This document shows positions 1 to 8,317 of a DNA stretch of 64,000 nucleotides, piece by piece. The stretch's first letter is position 1, and each line of letters opens with the position of its first letter. Below the pieces are notes generated by a model. The model ran no database searches and was not told where the DNA came from. It worked only from the letters and a program-made list of their open reading frames with translations. The position numbers were made by a program, and so were the translations under genes. This DNA is from ZC4RG30 sp039932715 (GTDB taxonomy: Bacteria; Pseudomonadota; Gammaproteobacteria; Steroidobacterales; Steroidobacteraceae), in contig JBDTPN010000008.1 in assembly GCA_039932715.1 (NCBI GenBank), positions 36,633 to 100,632 on the forward strand. Reading direction: 5' to 3'.

Positions 1-544
1 TTCCGCTGTCAGTAGAGGTGGCCGTCAACGGCACTGTTGCATCCACCTTTTCAAGCTTGAAGTTATCGGCCCAGACTTTCCCTCTTCCGGCGAGAAAGTA
101 GCCGAAGGCGATATCGGCGCTGTTCGAAGGAACGTCAAGGACGATCTCGTACCGCTTCCACTGCGTCGTGCCTGCGACATACCGGGAATCCATGTTGTCA
201 AAAGCAAGGACCTTTCCTTGCGGCCCATCCACCCGCATCCACATCTGTGCCTTGGCCACCTCCTCTGTCTTCATGTACCCGGACAACCTCCAGCGCGCTC
301 CACGATAATTGTCCGCATCAATGGTCTGCATGAGGGTACCGAAGCCGCTGGCGGCGGCGGATTTCGCTGCAATCACGGAACCGTGCTTGCCGGAGCTGGC
401 GGTGTCAGTCTGCGAGAATTCATAGTCGGCCGGGGTGCTGCCTGCGATATGCCAGCCGGCCGGCGCTTCGGCGCGCGCGCTTGAAATTCCGAAGCTAACC
501 AGCAACAAGGCCAGCGACATCGAACGCGAATGATGGATTGTCAT
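1..544 (-). CDS. Secreted beta-sandwich protein, partial (runs off left edge)
   Basis: The reading frame starts at ATG 544 and stays open to base 1, so the C-terminus lies outside the window. Residues 1-25 form a signal peptide with a hydrophobic core LALLLVSFGI and an Ala-x-Ala site before EAPAGW. The following 155 residues alternate short hydrophobic strands and polar turns (RWRLSGYMKTEE, WMRVDGP, WKRYEIVLDVP, IAFGYFLAGRGKVWADNF), the look of a carbohydrate-binding-module-like jelly roll; the last stretch resembles the end of the CBM4/9 fold. Its start overlaps the stop of the upstream gene (ATGA), so it is the third gene of the ECF sigma operon and probably an effector or envelope target. 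The function is not known. Similar proteins are sometimes annotated as regulators, which I see no basis for. Confidence 0.8.
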   Translation of the reverse strand, partial: MTIHHSRSMSLALLLVSFGISSARAEAPAGWHIAGSTPADYEFSQTDTASSGKHGSVIAAKSAAASGFGTLMQTIDADNYRGARWRLSGYMKTEEVAKAQMWMRVDGPQGKVLAFDNMDSRYVAGTTQWKRYEIVLDVPSNSADIAFGYFLAGRGKVWADNFKLEKVDATVPLTATSTDSG

Positions 545-867
545 GGGATGTCCTCAGCAACTCCAAAGCCGGTGAAATGATGCGTCTGGACTTCCAGCAG
601 GTAACTACGGCTGGTGCCTTCGAACCGGCCGTAACCCGATGCGGTGCGTGAATCGGTGGCGGGATGGCGGACATTCGGGACCGGACTGATGGCGAACATC
701 GCGAAGGCCCCGATGACGGAAACTCGAGCTATCAGGCGTGTAGTTCTGCGCCGTGCCAAATGACTTCCCGCCGCCGCGAGAATGGCTTGATCGAGCTTGG
801 GTGTCGGCGCATCTTCTACCGAAGCCCGATACTGCAACACCCATGGTGTGATGCTGTCGTTTGTCAT
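541..867 (-). CDS. Small single-pass membrane protein, candidate anti-sigma factor
   Basis: This 108-residue protein starts at ATG 867, which overlaps the stop of the sigma gene (ATGA), and its own stop overlaps the next start. The frame is open upstream, but those residues lie in sigma coding sequence, so 867 is the natural start. A basic stretch (LARRRTTRLIARV) precedes one hydrophobic segment (VSVIGAFAMFAIS) near residues 48-62. The N-terminal half would be cytoplasmic and the C-terminal half periplasmic. Position directly after an ECF sigma gene and the topology suggest an anti-sigma role. However, there is no HxxxCxxC zinc motif and I recognise no known anti-sigma domain, so the role is inferred from context only. 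Confidence 0.65.
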   Translation of the reverse strand: MTNDSITPWVLQYRASVEDAPTPKLDQAILAAAGSHLARRRTTRLIARVSVIGAFAMFAISPVPNVRHPATDSRTASGYGRFEGTSRSYLLEVQTHHFTGFGVAEDIP

Positions 868-1487
868 TTCCAGGATTCCAGTGAGGCCCGGAGCCTTCGC
901 AAGGCGTATCGAAGGCGGCTCTTGGCGGTCTCGAGATTCGTCCCTGTCACCCGGGCGATTTCCTCGATACCCAACCCTGCTTCTGCCCGAAGCAGGAACG
1001 CTTCGCGTTGCAGCAGTGGAAGCGCGGATATCGCGGCAAGAAGTGCTGCTCCCAATGCTTGATTCTGCGAGCGCCACTCTGGCTCATGGATGCACGAACC
1101 GGGGATTTCGTCTGCAGCGTTAAGTTGGGTTTCCGGCCATCGCCCGCGCTTGCGCCACCGATCCATGGCGCGACGATGGGCGATGGAAAACAGATACGTG
1201 ACGAACCTCGCTCGTGGCGAATAGCGTTCACGCCCCCGAATGACAGCCATCCAGGTCTCCTGCGCAACCTCTTCGCTCTCCCCCGCATCAGGTACCAACC
1301 GCTGCACGAATCGAAGTAGTGGCGATCGATACCGGTCGTAGAGGTGCCGGAACGCAGCTTCATCGCCTCTCTGGAAATGCCCCATGAGAGCCTCGTCCGA
1401 ACCAGGCTCGAGACAGGGATTTGGCAAGGCGGGGGAAGCAGCCAGGGGTGCCTCTGCGACGATCCATCTGTCGAACGCGATTTCCAC
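864..1487 (-). CDS. ECF-family RNA polymerase sigma factor
   Basis: The 207-residue protein has the two ECF domains. Sigma-2 spans about residues 35-105, with AAFRHLYDRYRSPLLRFV and the region-2 pattern ESEEVAQETWMAVI followed by FVTYLFSIAHRRAMDRWR. Sigma-4 spans about 145-200, with ALPLLQREAFLLRAEAGLGI and the helix-turn-helix IARVTGTNLETAKSRLRYALRRLR. The start is GTG 1487, preceded by GGAG at a normal distance. The N-terminal 30 residues are longer than usual, so a later start is possible. It heads a three-gene overlapping operon with a small membrane protein and a secreted protein, which suggests a cell-envelope stress or carbohydrate response. Confidence 0.92.
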   Translation of the reverse strand: MEIAFDRWIVAEAPLAASPALPNPCLEPGSDEALMGHFQRGDEAAFRHLYDRYRSPLLRFVQRLVPDAGESEEVAQETWMAVIRGRERYSPRARFVTYLFSIAHRRAMDRWRKRGRWPETQLNAADEIPGSCIHEPEWRSQNQALGAALLAAISALPLLQREAFLLRAEAGLGIEEIARVTGTNLETAKSRLRYALRRLRASLESWK

Positions 1488-1567
1488 GCCGGCTCCGCTA
1501 TTGTCGGATGTTGCCCTGACTTAATCGCTCGCCCGCACTGATTCGGGTTAACTCACGTGTAACTTTC

Positions 1568-2170
1568 TCAGTAGATTCCGGGAACCAGGCGGTAAGTCCG
1601 GTTCATGTACTCGCGATACGTCCCCAGTCCGGTGGCCAGCACCTCTTCTTCTACACGTATCCGGTTGATCAGCACCACCACAATTGGAACCATGAGGGCT
1701 ATCAGGCTCAGGGCATTGCCTATGCATAGCCCTATCCCCAAGTGCACCAGCAAAATCGCGGTGTACGAAGGGTGCCGCAGATACCGGTAAGGACCTGACT
1801 CGATGAGCCGATGCCCCTCCCTGACCGCGACGTTTACTGTGAACAGCCGGCCCAGCACCGCGATGGACCACGATCGAAGCACTTGCCCCGCGAGCATGCA
1901 GGCCAGTCCGGCATAAAACGCCGGCGCACTCCTGAGTGATGCCGCGCCAACCCACGCCAGGGCGATGGCACTCCACCAGGCGAAGGGAAACACCAGCGCC
2001 AATAGCCGCAGGGAACCTCGATCGTCGACTTTGTCACGACCGTCTGCGCGCATGCGACGGACGACAATGGACTCGGACACCCAGTAGAGCGCCAGGAGCA
2101 CCCAGAAGATCACCTTGGCCTCGTGGCCCACGAAATCCCAGGTCGGTTTTGAGAACACGTTTGTCAGCAT
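1568..2170 (-). CDS. Isoprenylcysteine carboxyl methyltransferase-like membrane protein
   Basis: A 200-residue polytopic protein with about five hydrophobic segments. It carries the ICMT/phospholipid-methyltransferase signature near residues 125-145, GHRLIESGPYRYLRHPSYTA, and the C-terminal EEEVLATGLGTYREYMNRTYRLVP motif, both of which form the SAM site in this family. Known family members methylate lipid-like or prenylated substrates in the inner membrane; the substrate here cannot be deduced. The chosen ATG at 2170 begins the first hydrophobic region. The open frame extends further upstream but would overlap the divergent gene leader. It is separated from the sigma operon downstream by 80 bp. 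Confidence 0.82.
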   Translation of the reverse strand: MLTNVFSKPTWDFVGHEAKVIFWVLLALYWVSESIVVRRMRADGRDKVDDRGSLRLLALVFPFAWWSAIALAWVGAASLRSAPAFYAGLACMLAGQVLRSWSIAVLGRLFTVNVAVREGHRLIESGPYRYLRHPSYTAILLVHLGIGLCIGNALSLIALMVPIVVVLINRIRVEEEVLATGLGTYREYMNRTYRLVPGIY

Positions 2171-2217
2171 CGGTTCAGGTTGTGGGGAGATACTAACCTT
2201 GGCAACAGGAGGACGAT

Positions 2218-2583
2218 ATGCATACGCGCGCGACGTTATTGCTCTTTGTCGCCGCCGTGGGCGGGGCCGCTGCAGCTGCGGAAATGGTGCCTGATGCACG
2301 CGAGGTGTCCATTCCCTTCGTCAGCATGGGTTCGATCAACGACTGGCGGGCGGACAAGAGTCAGGGCCTGTGGATACAGGATGTCCACCGGCAGTGGTAT
2401 TACGCGCGAATCATGGAGCCCTGCATGGGGCTCGATTTTGCGCAGATCATTGGTTTTGACACCATCCCGGGCGGTGCCATTGACCGCTCCAGCTCGATAT
2501 TGGTGCCGCATGAAGGGCGATGCCATATCACCAGCCTGGTGCGCAGCGGGCCACCGCCCAAGAAGGTCAAACACAAGGACTGA
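2218..2583 (+). CDS. Small secreted protein, DUF6491-like
   Basis: A 121-residue protein with a near-perfect Shine-Dalgarno AGGAGG at 2207-2212. Residues 1-21 are a signal peptide (LLLFVAAVGGAAAAA). The mature part has two cysteines (MEPC and EGRC) and the layout GSINDWRADKSQGLWIQD ... YYARIMEPCMGL ... GRCHITSL, which matches what I know of DUF6491 proteins: secreted, about 120-150 residues, and common in Xanthomonadales and relatives. No function is known for that family. A nested inverted repeat follows the gene. Confidence 0.75.
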   Translation: MHTRATLLLFVAAVGGAAAAAEMVPDAREVSIPFVSMGSINDWRADKSQGLWIQDVHRQWYYARIMEPCMGLDFAQIIGFDTIPGGAIDRSSSILVPHEGRCHITSLVRSGPPPKKVKHKD

Positions 2584-2598
2584 AGCTGTACGACTCGT

Positions 2599-2658
2599 CT
2601 TACATTTCATCGCGGGGATAAGGCTTGCGCGGCAAGCGCCAACACTGCGTAATGTAAG
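2599..2658 (+). promoter_or_regulatory. Nested inverted repeats forming a candidate leader RNA structure
   Basis: CTTACATT at 2599-2606 is the exact reverse complement of AATGTAAG at 2651-2658. Inside it a second hairpin GCTTGC-GCG-GCAAGC (2623-2637) can form, flanked by short CGC/GCG complementarity. The outer arm ends three bases before the ATG of the next gene, which has no Shine-Dalgarno sequence. It could be a structured leader, the terminator of the preceding gene, or chance. TAATGT at 2650-2655 could also serve as a -10 box for a leaderless mRNA. Confidence 0.35.
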
Positions 2659-2661
2659 AAT

Positions 2662-3978
2662 ATGAAGTGCGGTCTCCTACCCTCGCGTGTGCTCGTCGCT
2701 TGGGTAACCTTTGGACTTGCCGGCTGCGCGTCGACGCGCCACGAAGCCCCACCCACGGTTGCACCGCAGCCCCCGAAGATCACCACTACTGAGGCAGTAG
2801 CCAACGCCGAGGTGGTCAAAGCGCAGGAAGCTGCAGCCTCCGCTCCCACTGAAGCGGCGCCTGCAGCCACTGCTGCGCCTGTTAGCGCGCCTGCCGCGGC
2901 GGCTGCCCCGACAACCGTGGCGCCCATTACTCCGCAGGGTGCCATTGCCGTTGTGCCGGCCACCCCGGCTGCCCCGACGCCGGTGGTGCTAGCAACTCCG
3001 TCGCCCACAGTGCACCTGGCACAGCGCTATTTTCCAACAGAGCTCTCGGTTGAAGAAATTCTCAAGGAGAACGCCGCGACCGCGCCGCCGTTGGATTTCC
3101 AGCAACGCGTGGACCATGCGCACGACAGGATCTATACCTGGAGTCAGGGATTGGTCGAGGCGACCGACCACAAGTTCGCAGCCAAGGATCGCGAGATGCT
3201 GCCAGTTCCCGCGGCGCCATTTCGCCTCGGCTTCAACCTGCAATCCATCGACCATAGCGACGGCGTGGATGTGAGACTGGATGTCGATCTTGATATTGCG
3301 CTGAGCCTGCCCAATATTGAAAAGCGATTTCGAATATTCATCACCAGCGATGCCCTCGATGAAGCACCGCGTGCGGTGGGTGACAACCCCGGCCTGCGCG
3401 CCGGACTGCGCGTGCCGCTGCGCAAATACCTGGATTTCGACGTGGGCCTCAAGCTGGACGCTCCTCCCGTAGCATTCGCCTCGGTGAAGTGGACACGCGA
3501 GGTTCCACTAGGCGACTGGACCTTCTATCCCTTTGCCAAACTGTTCGCGGATACCAAGGAAAGCGTGGGCTATGCCCTGGCAGCCACTTTCGATCGTTGG
3601 TACGGGCGCAACTTGTATCGGTCGTCCTCTTATGCCAAGTGGCGCGCTGATCGCGACGCCATCCAGTGGTCGCAGTCATTTATCTATGCGCGCGCCAACG
3701 AGATCATCGTTCCCGAAAGGTATGGGCAGTATCTCAAGGCCAACGACATCGGCCATGGCTGGGGAGTGCGCCTCTACGCCAGCGGGAAGGACGCCAGCTA
3801 TGTGGACTATTACGAATCGGGCTTCTTTTTCCGGCACCCAACTTCGTCCCACCAATGGCTGTTCTGGTTCGTCGAGCCATTCGTGCGTTGGGACAAGGAC
3901 TACAACTGGGATACCGATCCGGGCGTACGCGTGGGCTTCAACGCCCTGTTCTGGGATCTCTCGCGGCCGGCGCGGTAA
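2662..3978 (+). CDS. Outer-membrane lipoprotein with Ala/Pro linker and beta-rich domain
   Basis: The 438-residue protein begins with a lipoprotein signal (FGLAGC, acylated Cys at about residue 22). Residues 35-120 are a low-complexity linker of Ala, Pro, Thr and Val. The C-terminal 300 residues are rich in aromatic, alternating segments (RLDVDLDIALSLP, FRIFITSDAL, LDFDVGLKLDAP, WTFYPFAKLFADT, WGVRLYAS, FFRHPTS, WLFWFVEPFVRWDKD) and end in VRVGFNALFWDLSRPAR, which suggests a membrane-associated beta-barrel or beta-sandwich. I do not recognise the family. No partner gene is obvious: the upstream gene is an unrelated secreted protein and the downstream gene is convergent. The stop codon lies in the loop of a strong hairpin. 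Confidence 0.8.
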   Translation: MKCGLLPSRVLVAWVTFGLAGCASTRHEAPPTVAPQPPKITTTEAVANAEVVKAQEAAASAPTEAAPAATAAPVSAPAAAAAPTTVAPITPQGAIAVVPATPAAPTPVVLATPSPTVHLAQRYFPTELSVEEILKENAATAPPLDFQQRVDHAHDRIYTWSQGLVEATDHKFAAKDREMLPVPAAPFRLGFNLQSIDHSDGVDVRLDVDLDIALSLPNIEKRFRIFITSDALDEAPRAVGDNPGLRAGLRVPLRKYLDFDVGLKLDAPPVAFASVKWTREVPLGDWTFYPFAKLFADTKESVGYALAATFDRWYGRNLYRSSSYAKWRADRDAIQWSQSFIYARANEIIVPERYGQYLKANDIGHGWGVRLYASGKDASYVDYYESGFFFRHPTSSHQWLFWFVEPFVRWDKDYNWDTDPGVRVGFNALFWDLSRPAR

Positions 3979-4004
3979 ACCCGCGCCGGCCCTGACTGTC
4001 AGGG
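3965..4004. terminator. Hairpin pair between convergent genes; stop codon in the loop
   Basis: GGCCGGCGCGG (3965-3975) and CCGCGCCGGCC (3981-3991) form an 11-bp perfect stem around a TAAAC loop that holds the TAA stop of the plus-strand gene. It is followed by a second palindrome, CCCTGAC-T-GTCAGGG (3990-4004), which contains the TGA stop of the convergent minus-strand gene. Neither has a T tract, so this may be a bidirectional 3'-end stabiliser or a Rho-assisted end rather than a classical intrinsic terminator. Confidence 0.6.
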
Positions 4005-6308
4005 TGCGGCGCCGGCCTGTATCCAGTCGCGCACCTGGTTGATAGTTGCCTGGTCGAGATACGGACCACCGAAAGGCATGCGGACCCCGACAGCATTGGT
4101 ACCTTCGAGCTTCTGGACCACATAGCTGTTGCCCGGATCACTGGGTGTGACACGTTTGAGCGATCCAACTTCCTGGCTGGTGACATTGATCAGGGCGCTG
4201 GCAGTGGCCGCGGCGCTACTGAGATTCATGCTGCCAGGCAGGGACGCGCCCGCACCATTGTGACAACTGGAGCAGCGCGGCCCGAAGATCGCACTCTGCA
4301 ACGACGCCAGCGTGGGCGCGTTACCCACGGTCACTGGTACAGCAGCGCTGGTGGTGAGATTGCCTGCTCCATCCTTGGCTTCCGCAGTCAGTTGCACAGC
4401 GCCGCTGAGGCCCGTGGTGTTCCACTGCACTGTGTACGGAGCTGTAGTGGCCGTGCCGATGACTGTGGTGCCTGCGAGGAAACGAACCTGCGCGACGCCA
4501 ATGTTGTCAGCGGCGGTGGCCGTCACCGTCACCGTGCCACTGACATTGCCCGCCACCGGTGCCGTCAATGTCACTGTGGGCGGCGTAACGTCCGGGACGT
4601 TGTTGACGGTGACTGCGACTCCTGGCGACGCTGTTGTGTTGCCGAATGCATCGTAAGCGGTCGCAATCAGGGTCACGGAACCGTTGGCCGTAGACCCTGT
4701 GTTCCAGGTGGCGGTGAAGGGTGCGGCCGTTACCGTTGCGATGTCAGTGGTTGTCGAGCCCACCCGCGTCGAAAATACGACCTTGGCCACGCCCACATTG
4801 TCCGCGGCGTTGGCGGTGACAGGCACGCTGCCGCTGACCGAGGCGACAGCTACCGGCGTCGTTATAGCCACACCGGTAGGCGCCACGACATCCGGTGCCG
4901 TTGCACCCAGGTCGATGCGCGCATACAGCCCGCCATTCTCGCCATTGATCCCGGCTACCAGGTACAAAGTCGTGGTTGGCTGGTTACGCGCGCCGTTGCC
5001 GAACGTGATGCCCCACAGGCCTTCATTGACGATGGCATTGCCGGCTGAATCATTCATGGAGTGAATGAATGCACCCGTGCCCACGTCGTATCCATTGATC
5101 TTGCCGTCGCCGAAATTGCCCACCAGCAGGGCGCCACTGAGCGTGCCGAAGTTGGCAGGTGCGAGTGCAATTCCCCACGGCGCATTGAGCTTGCCGCCTG
5201 CCGGCACCAGGTGCTTGAGCAAGGTGCCATTGACGTCAAACGTATTGACCAGGCCCAGGCCGGCGCCCGCTTCCTCATCACTGGCAGTCGCATCCTGCTT
5301 GGCATAGGCCACAACCAGCACGGTACTGCCCGCAACCTGCACGGCCTGGATGTTGAAAGGCGCGTATCCGACGGGCAGTGTCGGATCAGCGAAGCCACCA
5401 GTGGCGGTCACCTTTGTAAAGGTCGAGTTGAATACCTGGATCCTGTTGTTGTGGAAATCCGCGGCATACAGGAAATTGCTGCCACCATTGGCGGCCATGG
5501 CCAAACCCTTGTAGATCGCGCCCCCGGCAGCATCGTCATATGCATTGACCGCAGTGGTCGCATTTACCGTCGGCGCCCAGCCCGCGATGGTCCCGCTTTC
5601 GGTGACGAAAATGAACCTTGCAGGTGCAGTAACCGTGCCATTGGTCACCGTGAAGTCCGTAGTGGATGAGCTGGCTATCATGCCGGTGACCGCGCCCACG
5701 CCATTCGCGCCTGCGGGAATGCTGACCACCAGCGCCTGCACCAGCCCGGTGCCATCATAGATGGTGGATGTTTGATCGTGATTGTTGGCCACCCAGTTGG
5801 GCCCGCCCGCCAGGGCGGCAATTCCCCAGGGATTCTTGAGATGCGGGTCCGTTGCTGCGGCCGCAACGCTGCCATCGGAGACCAGCTTGCTGAGTGAATA
5901 CGCACTCGGCGGTGGGGCGTCGACCTTGGCCGACAAGCTGAACGTCGTGCTGCCGTAGGCGTTCATTGCGGTGACGGTGTAGTTGGCCTGCGTGACGACA
6001 GCAGTGGGAGTGCCACTGATGATGCCTGTGAGATCGTTGATTGAAATGCCGGCCGGCAATGCCGGACTGACGGTATAGCCGGTGACGCTGCCAGTTACCG
6101 TGGGATTCACTGGCTGGAGGGCCACGCCGACCACTGCATTCACCGGCCCTGCATAGGTCAGGCCACTGGGTGGTGATGAATTCATGCCGCCTCCACCTCC
6201 TCCCCCACCACCGCCGTAGCCCCCGCCTCCGCAGGCTGACAAAACCGTCAACCCTGCCAGCAGGGTTGTTCTTGCGACATGCACTATCCGTTGCAACGTG
6301 GTGGTCAT
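3999..6308 (-). CDS. TIGR03118-type lipoprotein with Ig-like repeats and a C-terminal haem motif
   Basis: This 769-residue protein starts at ATG 6308 behind a good Shine-Dalgarno (GAAGGA). A lipobox LSAC is followed by a Gly-rich stretch, then an Ig-like putative-Ig module (about residues 45-130). A propeller-like TIGR03118 region follows (about 135-480; NPWGIAALAGGPNWVANN, APWGIALAPANFGTLSGALLVGNFGDG, EGLWGITFGNG). Two Big/Ig repeats occupy about 485-670 (PVTANAADNVGVAKVVF and VTVTATAADNIGVAQVRF are clearly duplicated). The last 90 residues carry one c-type haem site, CSSCH, with a distal MPFGGPYL segment, as in PSD1-type or small cytochrome c domains. It is probably anchored at the outer membrane and redox-active. 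It is divergent from another CxxCH protein. Confidence 0.85.
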   Translation of the reverse strand: MTTTLQRIVHVARTTLLAGLTVLSACGGGGYGGGGGGGGGGMNSSPPSGLTYAGPVNAVVGVALQPVNPTVTGSVTGYTVSPALPAGISINDLTGIISGTPTAVVTQANYTVTAMNAYGSTTFSLSAKVDAPPPSAYSLSKLVSDGSVAAAATDPHLKNPWGIAALAGGPNWVANNHDQTSTIYDGTGLVQALVVSIPAGANGVGAVTGMIASSSTTDFTVTNGTVTAPARFIFVTESGTIAGWAPTVNATTAVNAYDDAAGGAIYKGLAMAANGGSNFLYAADFHNNRIQVFNSTFTKVTATGGFADPTLPVGYAPFNIQAVQVAGSTVLVVAYAKQDATASDEEAGAGLGLVNTFDVNGTLLKHLVPAGGKLNAPWGIALAPANFGTLSGALLVGNFGDGKINGYDVGTGAFIHSMNDSAGNAIVNEGLWGITFGNGARNQPTTTLYLVAGINGENGGLYARIDLGATAPDVVAPTGVAITTPVAVASVSGSVPVTANAADNVGVAKVVFSTRVGSTTTDIATVTAAPFTATWNTGSTANGSVTLIATAYDAFGNTTASPGVAVTVNNVPDVTPPTVTLTAPVAGNVSGTVTVTATAADNIGVAQVRFLAGTTVIGTATTAPYTVQWNTTGLSGAVQLTAEAKDGAGNLTTSAAVPVTVGNAPTLASLQSAIFGPRCSSCHNGAGASLPGSMNLSSAAATASALINVTSQEVGSLKRVTPSDPGNSYVVQKLEGTNAVGVRMPFGGPYLDQATINQVRDWIQAGAAP

Positions 6309-6432
6309 GATCTTTCCTTCTCGCGATTGTGTTCTTGCAACGAATGAGTTCCGGCGCACAAGGCGCAGGTTGCACACGAATTATTTATTTCTCGCACCGC
6401 AACCACACGGCACGCTGCGGACACATACCGAC

Positions 6433-7518
6433 ATGGCTATAAACAAGAACTACTGGTTGCTGCTGCTGTTATCCATGGCTGTAACGCGGATTGCGTACGC
6501 GGAGCCCTACTTCGCGGTGCAGATGGGGCTCAAGTGCAGCGCCTGCCATGTGAATCCAACCGGCGGCGGCATGCGCACCACCTTTGGCAGCCTCTGGGGC
6601 CAGACCACACTGCCGGCCAACACACTGAAGATGACCGAGGCCCCGTTTACCGGCGAGATCAGTCGCTACCTGGCGCTTGGTGCCAACCTGCGCGCCGACG
6701 CCACCGTCAGTGATACACCAGACACCGCCACGATCAACTCCTTTGATCTGAGCAGTTTTCGGCTTTACGGAGAATTGCGCGCCATACCCGGGCGGCTTTC
6801 AGTCTATTTCGATGAGCGTCTGGCGCCAGGTGGCGCCACCAATGAGGAAGCCTATGTGCTGTACCGAAGTCGCGACCAGCGTATCTACGCCAAGGCCGGG
6901 CAGATGTACCTGCCTTACGGCATCCGACTGCAGGACAATGGTGCCTACATCCGCGAGCAGACCGGCATCAGTTTCCTGACACCGGATCGCGGCGTCGAGT
7001 TTGGCTTTGATGGGGCGCACTGGACTGCACAGCTGTCGATCAGCAATGGCACAGCGGGTGGGCCCGAGGTGGACAGCGGTAAACAGTGGAGCCTGCGCAG
7101 CGAATATGTGCAGTCCCACTGGCGAGCGGGCGCCAGTTTCAACTACAACGATTTCGACGAAGGTTCCAGACGCATGCAGAATTTGTTCGGTGGCATTCGA
7201 ACCGGCCCGGTGAGCTGGCTGGCTGAGGCAGACTATATCGTCGAGGAATCACAATCGGCGCGACGCGAAACCTGGGCCACACTGCTGGAAGCCAACTGGT
7301 TGCTGCGCAAGGGACACAACCTCAAGCTCACCGCCGAGCACCTCGATCCAAAAGGAGGAATCACCCGGGACCAGCAGATGCGGCTCAGCGCTGTGTACGA
7401 ATACACGCCCCTGCCCTTCGTGCAGTTGCGCGCGGGTCTGCGCAACTACGATGACCAGCAGGAAGTCGACTTTCTCAACCAGCGGATACTGTTCCTGCAG
7501 GTCAACGGATTTTTCTAG
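6433..7518 (+). CDS. Outer-membrane beta-barrel with N-terminal c-type haem motif
   Basis: A 361-residue protein with a signal peptide ending ...TRIAYA before EPYFAV. Directly after it comes LKCSACHVNPTGGGMRT, a CxxCH haem-binding motif embedded in a Pro/Gly-rich segment. The rest is porin-like: regularly spaced amphipathic strands (FRLYGELRAIPGRLSVYFDERLA, RIYAKAGQMYLPYGI, WTAQLSISNG, WSLRSEYVQSHWRAGASFNYN, LKLTAEHLDPKG, VQLRAGLRNYDDQQ) ending in Phe, as in outer-membrane barrels. The N-terminal haem plug followed by a barrel recalls proteins proposed to move electrons across the outer membrane, but the substrate is unknown. The start at 6433 was chosen for the signal peptide; there is no strong ribosome site. 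The promoter region is shared with the divergent CxxCH lipoprotein. Confidence 0.82.
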   Translation: MAINKNYWLLLLLSMAVTRIAYAEPYFAVQMGLKCSACHVNPTGGGMRTTFGSLWGQTTLPANTLKMTEAPFTGEISRYLALGANLRADATVSDTPDTATINSFDLSSFRLYGELRAIPGRLSVYFDERLAPGGATNEEAYVLYRSRDQRIYAKAGQMYLPYGIRLQDNGAYIREQTGISFLTPDRGVEFGFDGAHWTAQLSISNGTAGGPEVDSGKQWSLRSEYVQSHWRAGASFNYNDFDEGSRRMQNLFGGIRTGPVSWLAEADYIVEESQSARRETWATLLEANWLLRKGHNLKLTAEHLDPKGGITRDQQMRLSAVYEYTPLPFVQLRAGLRNYDDQQEVDFLNQRILFLQVNGFF

Positions 7519-7547
7519 ACCAGGTTTTCTGGCATAGAATCCCACCG

Positions 7548-8261
7548 ATGCAAAGGCTGCGGTCCGGTCTCGCGTGCTGCCTGCTGGTGGCCACAGCGCA
7601 AGCGGCGCCGCCACAATGGGGCGGCTCGGTCACAGTGGCCAGCGACTATTTGCTGCGCGGTGTGTCATTCAGTGGCAACGATCCCGCGTTGTCGTCCGAG
7701 GTCCATGTGCAGTTCAGCGGCAACTTTTTTGCCAGCGCCGGGGTAATCACCAGCCGCCCGCAACCCGCCGCGGACATGACACCGGAACTCAACGCCACGC
7801 TGGGATTCGCCGCTCCGCTAAATGAAGACTGGATCGGACGGGTCAGCGTTGCGCATTACGAAGCACCCTGGTCTGCCTATCCGGATTTCTATCGCTACGA
7901 CGAGCTGACTGCCGATTTGACCTGGCGCGATCGCTGGCACCTTTTGGTCAGCTACTCTCCCAACACCTCACGCTACGCGCCGGGGTATGGCCCGGTGTGG
8001 CACGGCAATGCGCTGGGATTTGAAACCAGCTACCAGCAACCCCTGCGGCACGGACTGCAGGCATTTGCCGGCATCGGCTATTACGACCTCAGTGACCTGT
8101 TTGGTGATGGCTATTGGTACGGGAGTTTCGGCGTCACCCTGAGCCGGCAACAATGGGAATTCGACCTCTCCTGGGTCATGCCCGAGGCTACGGCACAGCG
8201 ATTGTCTTATCCGGGAACGGCCCAGCAGCGTCTTCTGGCCACCCTGACCTGGAATTTTTAG
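7548..8261 (+). CDS. TIGR02001 family outer-membrane protein
   Basis: The 237-residue protein has a signal peptide (LACCLLVATAQAA) and then the family hallmark near the N-terminus, GSVTVASDYLLRGVSFSGND, followed by a small predicted beta-barrel that ends in LLATLTWNF. Members of this family (Gcw_chp) are about 220-250 residues and of unknown function; many sit near redox or transport genes. The gene follows the haem-barrel gene after 29 bp. A TAGAAT box at 7535-7540 lies 7 bp before the ATG with no Shine-Dalgarno, so it may have its own leaderless transcript. Confidence 0.88.
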   Translation: MQRLRSGLACCLLVATAQAAPPQWGGSVTVASDYLLRGVSFSGNDPALSSEVHVQFSGNFFASAGVITSRPQPAADMTPELNATLGFAAPLNEDWIGRVSVAHYEAPWSAYPDFYRYDELTADLTWRDRWHLLVSYSPNTSRYAPGYGPVWHGNALGFETSYQQPLRHGLQAFAGIGYYDLSDLFGDGYWYGSFGVTLSRQQWEFDLSWVMPEATAQRLSYPGTAQQRLLATLTWNF

Positions 8262-8317
8262 CGTCCTCTATTTTGCCCAAGGTGTAACTTTTTGACTGGT
8301 TGCTGGCACTCACCCAT

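Noticed and set aside
1554..8290. Shared GTGTAACTTT at 1554-1563 and 8282-8291 as a common ECF promoter
   Set aside because: At 8282 it points to the second sigma gene, but at 1554 it points away from the first sigma gene. One 10-bp match is compatible with chance.
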